Below are positions 1-5,923 of a stretch of DNA of 5,923 bases, piece by piece. Source of the stretch: JANQRV01 sp964533785 (GTDB lineage: Bacteria > Bacteroidota > Bacteroidia > Chitinophagales > Saprospiraceae); NCBI GenBank assembly GCA_964533785.1, contig CAZHNG010000400.1, positions 1-5,923 of the forward strand. The letters run 5' to 3'. Every line of letters starts with the position of its first letter. Within the stretch, counting starts at the first letter, position 1. The position numbers were made by a program, and so were the translations under genes. The notes beneath the pieces are model-generated. The model searched no databases and was not told where the DNA came from. It was given only the letters and a program-made list of their open reading frames with translations.

Positions 1-37
1 TAATTAAAAATAAAACATCATTTTATGTAAAAAAAAA

Positions 38-68
38 TTGCCGAAAACCAACTTTATACATATATTAC
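38..68 (+). promoter_or_regulatory. Possible Bacteroidota-type promoter for the LytTR-RND operon
   Basis: A TTG at 38-40 is followed after 20 bases by TATATTAC at 61-68. This resembles the Bacteroidota arrangement of a -33 TTTG/TTG box and a -7 TAnnTTTG box, but the -7 box matches only six of eight positions. It lies about 27 bases before the ATG at 96, a sensible place for the operon promoter. The surrounding sequence is very AT-rich, so chance matches are likely. This is an inference from position and weak consensus only. Confidence 0.22.
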
Positions 69-91
69 AAATCTAAAAACATACAAATTTA
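66..91 (+). repeat. Direct repeat TACAAATYTA before the regulator gene, possible operator
   Basis: TACAAATCTA (66-75) and TACAAATTTA (82-91) are two direct copies differing at one base, with starts 16 bases apart. The second copy ends four bases before the regulator's ATG. LytTR proteins as a family bind pairs of short direct repeats, though usually with starts about 21-22 bases apart. The spacing here does not fit that well. An autoregulatory site is possible but unproven, and low sequence complexity could also explain it. Confidence 0.25.
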
Positions 92-95
92 CGAT

Positions 96-434
96 ATGAT
101 CGTTTGCAAAGACCAGTGCCTTCTTGTAACTTATCAGAAAAAGCAAAGGAAATTGATTTACGGCAACATCATCTCTATTTACCATCAAAAGGGATTTACC
201 GTTTTTAAAATGAAAGAAGGAAGGGATTACCGTATTCCACTACCATTCAAAGCATTTTACAGTGCTCTTTTATCGGAGGGTTTCGAAAAAACCAGCCGCT
301 GTGAAATGATCAATCTCCAATACATGAAGATGCTTGATATCAGTTCGAAAAAAGTATATTTAACTACAGGTGATGCTGTACCAGTATCCCGGCGGTGTTT
401 GAAAAAAATACAAGAGTCATGGGAAGAATCCTGA
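96..434 (+). CDS. Stand-alone LytTR DNA-binding domain transcriptional regulator
   Basis: A 112-residue cytoplasmic protein consisting almost entirely of one LytTR (AgrA/LytR C-terminal type) DNA-binding domain. Visible landmarks in order: the opening strand region LIYGNIISIYHQKG (20-33), the strand-rich middle through RIPLPFKAFYSALL (46-59), GF at 62-63, the conserved Asn of MINLQYM at 73, and the closing strand with PVSRR (96-100) followed by KK. In this family the SRR/SVR arginine contacts DNA. There is no receiver domain, transmembrane segment or other sensor, so how it is activated cannot be read from the sequence. S67-R68-C69 stands where many relatives have His-Arg-Ser. The ATG at 96 gives a complete domain; no clear Shine-Dalgarno is present, as is common in Bacteroidota. 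Its end overlaps the adaptor gene, which suggests co-transcription and a role in controlling the pump genes (inferred). Confidence 0.85.
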   Translation: MIVCKDQCLLVTYQKKQRKLIYGNIISIYHQKGFTVFKMKEGRDYRIPLPFKAFYSALLSEGFEKTSRCEMINLQYMKMLDISSKKVYLTTGDAVPVSRRCLKKIQESWEES

Positions 435-1519
435 TTTGGAATAAAAGCAACCTTCTGGTAGCCGTCTTATTGTCATTATCCGCCTGCAATACCAGAGGGC
501 CCCTCCGGGAGGACAGCCTTCAACCTTTAACGGATAAGGCTTCCTCTTCGCCTACAGAAGTCCAGGCGATTGTATTGGAAAAGAAAGATTTTCCGGTGGA
601 AACCCTCAGTCAAGGTACGGTCCGTGCCGTCTCGAGAGCTGATGTTACCTTTCCTTTTGAAGGACGTATCGAAAAGATATACATCAAGAGAGGACAAAGG
701 GTAGAAGCCGGTGCTTTACTGGCAAAGTTGGAAGATTACGATTTAAACCACGAATGCGATCTGATCCGCCAGGAAATTGCCGAGGCCCGGCTGCGCGTGG
801 AAACCAAACTTGTTTCATTGGGCTACAAATTAGCAGATACCGCTAAGATCTCCGCAAACCTATGGAATAATATTCAAGTCGAGAATGGCTTACCCTCCTT
901 ACAGTTAAAGCTACAAAAGGCGGAATACCAGTTAAATCAAGCTGACATTCGAGCACCGATTCCCGGAGTCGTTGCCAACCTGGAAGCACAAGCGGGCAAT
1001 CCCACCGCCAACTACGAAAAGCTATGCACCATTATCGACGATAGTAAGCTCGAAGTCGAATTTCACATTCTGGAAGCGGAAATAGCCGCTATTAAGCCCG
1101 GAAATAGGGTGCAGATCATTCCTCTGTACAATACAAAGCAGTTATATTCAGCTACCATCACCGGTATTAACCCCGAAGTAGATGCTAGCGGAATGGTTTT
1201 AGGTTTTGCCAGGATCAAGGGGCAGACCAGGCAGTCATTGGATGGCATGAAGGTAAAGGTTCATATTCAGGAAACTATACCCGGCCAGCTCGTTTTGCCC
1301 AAGTCGGCCATCGTCGACCGGCAAAATAAATTCGTCACTTTTGCTTACAAAAGCGGGCAAGCACATTGGGTATACGCTCAAATCGTCAATGAAAACAGTA
1401 CGCAGTATGCTATTGATGACTCCGGCGTGCAGCTCGGCGATACCGTAATCATCAGTAATAATTTCGATTTAGCGCATTTGGAGGAGGTAGCACTAGATTC
1501 ATTGGTAGAGATAGAATAG
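419..1519 (+). CDS. RND efflux periplasmic adaptor (membrane fusion protein), lipoprotein
   Basis: A 366-residue adaptor of the HlyD/AcrA type that would link the inner-membrane RND permease to an outer-membrane channel. The ATG at 419 gives an N-terminus with a hydrophobic segment and a lipobox, LSAC, with the lipidated Cys at residue 23. It should therefore be lipid-anchored in the periplasm. Domains in order: first half of the lipoyl/barrel-sandwich domain around 66-110 (FPFEGRIEKIYIKRGQRVEAG, 78-98); a short alpha-helical hairpin about 111-172; the second lipoyl half with ADIRAPIPGVV (175-185) and a Gly-Asn-Pro turn at 193; the beta-barrel about 210-286; and a membrane-proximal region about 288-366 starting at LVLPKSAIVD. 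The reading frame stays open to a GTG at 395, but that start would add eight residues before the signal peptide. The gene overlaps the LytTR gene by 16 bases and is followed closely by the permease, so translational coupling is likely. Transported substrate is unknown. Mature Cys113 and Cys203 are noted. Confidence 0.9.
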   Translation: MGRILIWNKSNLLVAVLLSLSACNTRGPLREDSLQPLTDKASSSPTEVQAIVLEKKDFPVETLSQGTVRAVSRADVTFPFEGRIEKIYIKRGQRVEAGALLAKLEDYDLNHECDLIRQEIAEARLRVETKLVSLGYKLADTAKISANLWNNIQVENGLPSLQLKLQKAEYQLNQADIRAPIPGVVANLEAQAGNPTANYEKLCTIIDDSKLEVEFHILEAEIAAIKPGNRVQIIPLYNTKQLYSATITGINPEVDASGMVLGFARIKGQTRQSLDGMKVKVHIQETIPGQLVLPKSAIVDRQNKFVTFAYKSGQAHWVYAQIVNENSTQYAIDDSGVQLGDTVIISNNFDLAHLEEVALDSLVEIE

Positions 1520-1557
1520 ACTTGTCTAATAAAAGGCATTGTACACTAAAGCAACCT

Positions 1558-4500
1558 ATGCACTCAGCTCATTTCCAAATACGGATACTCTTTTTCCTCG
1601 CTGCTTTGCTGGGCCTTGGGTTAATACCCCAACTCAATATTCAACTTAATCCATCTCCCCAAACGCAGGACATGTCGATCACTTTTCGCTACCCCGGAAT
1701 GGGTCCGGAACTGATCGAAAGAGAAGTCACTTCAATTATAGAAAGCTCCCTCAGCAGGCTGGACCAACTGGAATCAATTGAATCAACTTCCCGGGAAGGA
1801 ACGGGTAATATTGAACTGCGCTTCGACAAGGAAGCCCGCATGGAGGATATCCGCTTATTGGTATCTACCCTGATCCGTCAAATCTATGCTACCCTCCCCG
1901 AAGGTGTTTCTTATCCCGCCATCCGATACGATAGTGAATTTGAGTCCTACCCTACCCTAATGGTCTATGCTGCCGTCAGTGATTTAGAAAGTGAAACTTT
2001 TCAGAAAGTAATCGATAAAGAAGTCATTCTTCCCCTTTCTGCAATCCCAGGCATTCACGACATCGAGCTAACGGGAATTCCCTCCTGGGAATACCACGTA
2101 AAAGTAGAAGAAGAGAAACTAAGACGGTATGGAATCAGTTACCAGGATATACGACGTACCATTAACGACTGGTCACAGCAACAAAACCTCGGTCTCATTG
2201 CGGAACCGAAAAATCAACAATTGATCAGTGTGCAGTATAGTGCCGATCACTCACAGGCTTCTTCTCTTTTCACCTTACCTGCCCTTCCCTTGAAGAAAGT
2301 CCATAATAGGATCCTTTACCTCAAAGAGGTAGCAACGATAGAGCAAAAAACCTCCGCACCCTCCTTCCGCTACCGCATCAACGGTAAAAACAGTGTGCGT
2401 TTGATCATCAAAGCCGATCCTTCGGTCAATCAAATAGCGCTCGCCCGTAACATCAGGCAACGAATCAGCGCCCAGCAACAAAAACTGGCAAAACAACTGG
2501 GCTTAGTACTGGAAACCGACCATTCCGAATTCTTAAAAAAAGAACTCAATACCATTTTCAAAAGGATGGCAGCCGCCATGGGGATTTTATTTCTTTTCAT
2601 GGTTTTGATCTACCGCAATTTCAGAAAATTATGGGCCATTTTTTATAGTTTTATGATTAGTCTAAGCCTTAGCGGGCTGGTATATTATTTTGCCGACATC
2701 GAACTGCACTTGTATTCACTAGCTGGCTTTACGCTCTCTCTTGGTATTGTCCTCGACAATTTGATCATCAGTGCCGAACACTTGCGGTTCCATCAAGACC
2801 AACGCATTTTTCTGGCTTTACTGGCAGCCACTCTTACTACCGCAGGAGCCCTCTCCATCATTTTCTTCATTTCGCCGGAATACCGCGAACAATTGACGGA
2901 CTTTGCCTGGATCTTTTTTATCAATTTGGGCATGTCCTTGATCGTCGCCTTATTCCTCATGCCCGCGATCGTAAAAAACACCCGGCAAAAATACAGGTTT
3001 CGGCGCAGGACACTGGTTCATTTCAACCGCGCATTCGCAAGATATACCCGCTGGTCAGCACGCAGGCGATGGGTTCCGCTCATCATCCTACTGCTATGCT
3101 TTGGTTTACCCCTGTTCCTATTACCGCAGCAATGGGAGGCAAAAGGAAAGATCCCCACCCTATACAATAAAATAATGGAGGGTTATTACGGCCGGGATGT
3201 ACACCCAATTCTTTCCAAATACCTGGGCGGCACCTTACAATTATTCGCAAAAAGCAAAGACCGGTTTTTCTTTGGGCAACAACAACAGCAAGAGACCCGG
3301 CTTTTCGTAAGAGCGAAAATGCCCTTCGGCGGAACTACGGAACAATTGGACGCCATCATTAAGGATTTTGAATCTTTCCTAAGTCAATTCCCGGAGATCA
3401 GGCAATTCCACAGCCGGGTCAGCAGTCCTTCCAATTCCAGGATCGAGATCAGTTTTCAGGAGGCTTATGCCGACGGTTCATTTCCCTACCAACTCAAAGC
3501 ATTACTCGAGCATAAAGCAACGCAAAGCGGCAGTGGCGATTTTCAGGTTTACGGTGTTGGACAAGGATTCAATAATGAGATCCGGGGCGGCAGTTTAACT
3601 ACCCATCTGCGGCTGCTTGGCTACAACTACGATCAATTGTGGGCATTGGCGGAGCACGCCCGTACGCAATTATTACAGCACCTGCGTATCCAAAAAGTAT
3701 TCATCAACCCCAACAAAAATTATTTTGAACCAACAGCAGAATTCTTTCAACTGGAACTGGATGACGGTTTATTCGCTGCCGACTCTACCTTCTCCCTGCA
3801 AGATCTCGTCAATTCGTGGAAACAAATCGAACCTGACCAGGATATTATTGGTTACACTCCTAAAGATAACCTCCCTATTCGCCTAGTGAGCGACAATTCC
3901 GACAAAAATCAATTGTGGTTTATCAGGCAGGATCTTCAACCCTTGGATAGCAATCGCTATTTTAAAAATGTGCTGTATTCCAGGCTGGAAAAGAGGAAGG
4001 GCTCCGTCGATGTCGTCAGGTATAACCAGCAATACCAGCTTTACCTGGAATATGATTTCATCGGCAACCAGCGTTTGGCCCAAAAAGTTAAAGAGAAAGC
4101 CATCGAGGAGATTGCCGCCCAGCTGCCGCCGGGATACCAAATCAGCGACGATAAATCCCAGTGGTGGTGGAAGGAGTCGACCGATGAACTGACTTATATC
4201 GTCATGGCTTCCCTGGTTCTGATCTTTTTGATCGCGGCCATATTGTTCAATTCGTTGAAGCAGGCTTTTATTCCGCTCATTTTGATCCCGCCTGCTTTTA
4301 TTGGTATTTTTCTGGCCACACATTTTATTGAATTTCGCTTTGACCAGGGAGGTTTTGCCGCACTGCTTTTGGTAGCAGGCTTATCCGTTAATGCAGGGAT
4401 ATTTATTGTGAATGATTATAACAACATTAAAAAGAGGAGACCGAAATTATCTCCTGCAAGTATTTTCATCAAAGCATACAACGCCAAGATCATTCCCATT

Positions 4501-4662
4501 TTTTTGACGGCCCTGTCTACCGTATTGGGCCTATTGCCCTTTTTGCTGTTTGAAAGAAATGAACCATTCTGGTATGCATTGGCTATTTGTACGATCACCG
4601 GGATTACCTTTTCTTTGTTGGGAATTTTATTGTTGTTGCCGTTGTTTTGGCCGGAAGGGTGA
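1558..4662 (+). CDS. RND family efflux transporter permease subunit (HAE1-like)
   Basis: A full-length inner-membrane RND pump of 1034 residues from the ATG at 1558; proton-driven export is the family role, substrate unknown. A TTG at 1522, two bases after the adaptor's stop, keeps the frame open and would add 12 polar residues; neither start has a good Shine-Dalgarno, and ATG places TM1 close to the N-terminus as usual. Layout: TM1 about 9-26; first periplasmic porter loop about 27-336 with FRYPGMGPELIEREV (43-57) and STSREGTGNIELRF (76-89); TM2-TM6 about 337-473; TM7 about 505-522; second porter loop about 523-878; TM8-TM12 about 879-1029. The duplicated halves are clear. TM4 carries GIVLDN, so the usual Asp-Asp pair is Asp400-Asn401. 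In TM10, GLSVNAG places Asn945 where AcrB has its relay Lys. Odd details are a five-Gln run at 574-578 and WWW at 869-871 just before TM8. No frameshift or truncation is seen. It partners with the adaptor upstream; no outer-membrane factor is adjacent. Confidence 0.93.
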   Translation: MHSAHFQIRILFFLAALLGLGLIPQLNIQLNPSPQTQDMSITFRYPGMGPELIEREVTSIIESSLSRLDQLESIESTSREGTGNIELRFDKEARMEDIRLLVSTLIRQIYATLPEGVSYPAIRYDSEFESYPTLMVYAAVSDLESETFQKVIDKEVILPLSAIPGIHDIELTGIPSWEYHVKVEEEKLRRYGISYQDIRRTINDWSQQQNLGLIAEPKNQQLISVQYSADHSQASSLFTLPALPLKKVHNRILYLKEVATIEQKTSAPSFRYRINGKNSVRLIIKADPSVNQIALARNIRQRISAQQQKLAKQLGLVLETDHSEFLKKELNTIFKRMAAAMGILFLFMVLIYRNFRKLWAIFYSFMISLSLSGLVYYFADIELHLYSLAGFTLSLGIVLDNLIISAEHLRFHQDQRIFLALLAATLTTAGALSIIFFISPEYREQLTDFAWIFFINLGMSLIVALFLMPAIVKNTRQKYRFRRRTLVHFNRAFARYTRWSARRRWVPLIILLLCFGLPLFLLPQQWEAKGKIPTLYNKIMEGYYGRDVHPILSKYLGGTLQLFAKSKDRFFFGQQQQQETRLFVRAKMPFGGTTEQLDAIIKDFESFLSQFPEIRQFHSRVSSPSNSRIEISFQEAYADGSFPYQLKALLEHKATQSGSGDFQVYGVGQGFNNEIRGGSLTTHLRLLGYNYDQLWALAEHARTQLLQHLRIQKVFINPNKNYFEPTAEFFQLELDDGLFAADSTFSLQDLVNSWKQIEPDQDIIGYTPKDNLPIRLVSDNSDKNQLWFIRQDLQPLDSNRYFKNVLYSRLEKRKGSVDVVRYNQQYQLYLEYDFIGNQRLAQKVKEKAIEEIAAQLPPGYQISDDKSQWWWKESTDELTYIVMASLVLIFLIAAILFNSLKQAFIPLILIPPAFIGIFLATHFIEFRFDQGGFAALLLVAGLSVNAGIFIVNDYNNIKKRRPKLSPASIFIKAYNAKIIPIFLTALSTVLGLLPFLLFERNEPFWYALAICTITGITFSLLGILLLLPLFWPEG

Positions 4663-4732
4663 TAGATTTAAGCATTAAAATGCTGATATATCAAATTCAT
4701 AAACATTGAACGTATTATCTCTACGGGCTTTG

Positions 4733-4832
4733 CTAACTACAGGACAAAAAACATTTGGTAGCCACTAAGCCGATAGCTATCGGCTTTGTGGCAAGAGTCA
4801 CATTATGCTTTTTCAGTTTTGTCTGTAGTTAG
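4733..4832. repeat. Nested inverted-repeat (foldback) element, MITE-like or structured 3' region
   Basis: The left arm CTAACTACAGGACAAAAAAC (4733-4752) is matched in reverse complement by GTTTTGTCTGTAGTTAG (4816-4832), whose complement reads CTAACTACAGACAAAAC. The arms differ by one inserted G and extra As. Between them sits a second inverted repeat at 4761-4792. The whole 100 bases therefore fold back symmetrically around the 4776/4777 boundary, with the right half about 12 bases longer. Such architecture suits a small non-autonomous transposable element or a long bidirectional hairpin. No target-site duplication is evident at the edges, and no transposase lies in the window. The structure is seen directly; its origin is inferred. 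Confidence 0.55.
4761..4792. terminator. Strong hairpin between convergent genes, possible bidirectional terminator
   Basis: GCCAC (4761-4765) pairs with GTGGC (4788-4792), and after one T/T mismatch the 20-base core AAGCCGATAGCTATCGGCTT (4767-4786) is a perfect palindrome. Transcripts from either strand would form a stable stem. It lies about 100 bases after the RND stop and about 230 bases after the lipoprotein stop in that gene's direction, so it suits a shared terminator for the two converging genes. Against this, there is only a three-T run after the core and a real loop is lacking. It may instead be the centre of a repeat element. Confidence 0.35.
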
Positions 4833-5025
4833 ATCAAAATTAGAGTTCCTAAAAGATGGGAACGCCAATGTAATAAGGATATTCTCCTTCATCGCATACC
4901 ACAGTAATACCATATTCAAGTTGAGCGCCAGGACAAAAGGGAGAAAATCATCGTCATCTCTTGCAAGCATTTATAAATCATGTATCTACTTTCTACCCAT
5001 GGTTCAGTCACAACAGTATATCATT

Positions 5026-5775
5026 TTACTTACCCCCATTGCGAGATTTTCGTGTACCAATTGCCTCCAAAGCCTTTTGAGCAGTTTCCAGCGAAACCAT
5101 CTGGTGCTTTAAGTTCATTCTGAAATCTTCTAATGCAATGCCCTCTGGTCTGTCTATATCGTAAGTTCTTTTCATTTCAATCAGCGTTTTCTTTGATTCC
5201 TCCATTTGATTCCGGGCCATATCCTCAATGTACGATCGATACCATCTTTTTTTATCTGCTGATATTTCTTCTTTGACAACATTGTATCCCTCAGCTAATA
5301 TGAGGAGTTCTACCGCCTCATTTTTGACTAAGACATCCAGATAGTACTCCGTCAATTCGATAACCTCCGCAGATTTAGGAGCAATCGAAAGGTACAAGTG
5401 TAACATTCTTAATGCAATTTGCTGTATCTCTGATGTGTTCTCAAAATCTTTTAATGGATTAATTTGGTGATAATCCATTTTATTCGTGACCCATTCATGC
5501 ATAGGCTTCCAATCTTCAGTGGTAGGGGGAAAATGATTCTTATAGTAACTAAAAAACTCAAATATTATTGGGTGAGGAGGTTTTTCAGGAGAGTTATCTT
5601 TACTTGAAGTGTACGAAACCTTTTCGTCCAGACTATTTGCCGTGATGTACAGATCAGCGGCAAATGTTGCAAATTTAAGTTTATCATTTTGACTTGCAAC
5701 TGGTTTGGAAATATCTTTACTACATCCAAAAAGTATGAATAAGAAAGTTATTAATATATTGGATAAATTTTTCAT
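5026..5775 (-). CDS. Hypothetical lipoprotein, predicted periplasmic or surface-exposed
   Basis: A 249-residue protein I do not recognise. It starts with Met-Lys-Asn and a hydrophobic stretch (residues 7-17), then the lipobox LFGC with the lipidated Cys at 18. The following Ser-Lys-Asp faintly resembles the Lys plus acidic residues that direct some Bacteroidota lipoproteins to the cell surface, but the match is too short to rely on. The mature part is mostly helical and charged. It contains a Pro-rich patch near 64-69 (PEKPPHP), an aromatic FFSYY at 74-78, long amphipathic helices about 115-170, and a charged, probably helical stretch about 175-203. The C-terminus is basic (TRKSRNGGK). No catalytic motif is visible. 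The ATG at 5775 is preceded by an A/T-rich leader without a Shine-Dalgarno. It converges with the pump operon and is visibly AT-richer than it, so a functional link is not indicated. That it is a real gene is well supported by its length and signal peptide. Confidence 0.8.
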   Translation of the reverse strand: MKNLSNILITFLFILFGCSKDISKPVASQNDKLKFATFAADLYITANSLDEKVSYTSSKDNSPEKPPHPIIFEFFSYYKNHFPPTTEDWKPMHEWVTNKMDYHQINPLKDFENTSEIQQIALRMLHLYLSIAPKSAEVIELTEYYLDVLVKNEAVELLILAEGYNVVKEEISADKKRWYRSYIEDMARNQMEESKKTLIEMKRTYDIDRPEGIALEDFRMNLKHQMVSLETAQKALEAIGTRKSRNGGK

Positions 5776-5857
5776 TTTAATAAATTTTTAATAGTAGACT
5801 TGTTCGGCGGGATCATCAAACGGCTACAAGCGGCAAATTTTATACTGTACTTCGTTA

Positions 5858-5871
5858 AATCCCGCAGGATT
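5858..5871. repeat. Small CCCGC-centred hairpin upstream of the lipoprotein gene
   Basis: AATCC-CGCA-GGATT forms a five-base-pair stem with a four-base loop. In addition, GCGGGAT at 5807-5813 is the reverse complement of ATCCCGC at 5859-5865, giving an alternative longer-range pairing. Both lie in the leader or promoter region of the minus-strand lipoprotein gene. They could be a short intergenic repeat, the terminator of a gene beyond the window edge, or chance. Confidence 0.25.
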
Positions 5872-5923
5872 GCCATTAGCAGCAATTAAAAATTAACATA
5901 TAAGTAAAAAGCTGTAAGTGTTT

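Larger units (their letters stand above)
4663..5025. other. Convergent intergenic region with foldback repeat and no convincing gene
   Basis: These 363 bases separate the stop of the RND permease (plus strand) from the stop of the lipoprotein gene (minus strand). After a small inverted repeat (AGCATT-AA-AATGCT, 4671-4684) comes the nested foldback at 4733-4832. The rest, 4833-5025, is AT-rich. A minus-strand frame of 55 codons (4803-4970) is open. A plus-strand frame from 4786 is also open but runs into the antisense of the lipoprotein gene. I recognise neither product, and neither has a ribosome binding site, so the stretch is treated as non-coding or a decayed remnant. Confidence 0.6.

Noticed and set aside
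395..418. GTG start for the adaptor
   Set aside because: It would add eight residues before an otherwise standard lipoprotein signal peptide; the ATG at 419 is the simpler choice.
1480..1487. GGAGGAGG resembling a strong Shine-Dalgarno
   Set aside because: It is inside the adaptor coding sequence and at least 34 bases from either permease start, too far to act.
1522..1557. TTG start for the permease
   Set aside because: TTG without a Shine-Dalgarno, adding 12 polar residues before TM1; not excluded, because it sits two bases after the adaptor stop.
3617..4192. Two plus-strand open frames (3617-3886 and 3968-4192) in another frame of the permease
   Set aside because: Out-of-frame shadows of the intact permease; low-complexity products with no signs of a protein fold.
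3883..4323. Minus-strand open frame of 146 codons
   Set aside because: It lies wholly inside the RND permease gene, whose plus-strand product is a clear full-length family member; the antisense frame has no recognisable product.
4786..5112. Plus-strand open frame of 108 codons
   Set aside because: It begins in the foldback hairpin and overlaps the lipoprotein gene's 3' end in antisense; the product is Ser/Ile/Phe-rich without a recognisable domain.
5834..5842. Minus-strand TAAAATTTG as a -7 box for the lipoprotein gene
   Set aside because: It has one base too many for TAnnTTTG and no TTG at the expected upstream distance.
1..5923. CRISPR array, tRNA, rRNA, or intact insertion sequence
   Set aside because: No regularly spaced repeats, tRNA-like cloverleaf, rRNA segment or transposase gene was seen.

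Overview
The window looks like a chromosomal segment of a Bacteroidota bacterium. The evidence is a free-standing LytTR DNA-binding protein, a lipid-anchored RND adaptor, the style of the RND permease, AT-rich leaders without clear Shine-Dalgarno sequences, and lipoprotein signal peptides ending in LSAC and LFGC. Assignment below phylum is not supported by what can be read here.

Layout: bases 1-95 are an AT-rich leader with a possible promoter and a short direct repeat. Bases 96-4662 hold a tight plus-strand gene set: a 112-residue LytTR-only regulator, an RND periplasmic adaptor lipoprotein whose start overlaps the regulator's end, and a full-length RND inner-membrane permease. Bases 4663-5025 are a convergent intergenic region. 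It contains a nested foldback: a 20-bp perfect palindrome inside a 32-bp near-perfect inverted repeat, itself flanked by a second pair of inverted arms (4733-4832). Bases 5026-5775, minus strand, encode a 249-residue lipoprotein of unknown function. Bases 5776-5923 are its AT-rich upstream region with a small CCCGC-centred hairpin.

The three plus-strand genes most likely form one operon: the LytTR protein regulates, and the adaptor and permease make the inner-membrane and periplasmic parts of a tripartite efflux pump. No TolC-like outer-membrane factor is present in the window, so that part must be encoded elsewhere. The permease has Asp-Asn instead of Asp-Asp in TM4 and Asn instead of the usual Lys in TM10. 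As far as I recall, this combination occurs in a large HAE1 subgroup, so it is a variant rather than a sign of a dead pump. The lipoprotein on the other strand is AT-richer and has no visible functional link to the pump.

No clearly novel defence, mobile or RNA system was found. The items most worth a second look are the nested foldback element and the LytTR-only/RND gene arrangement.
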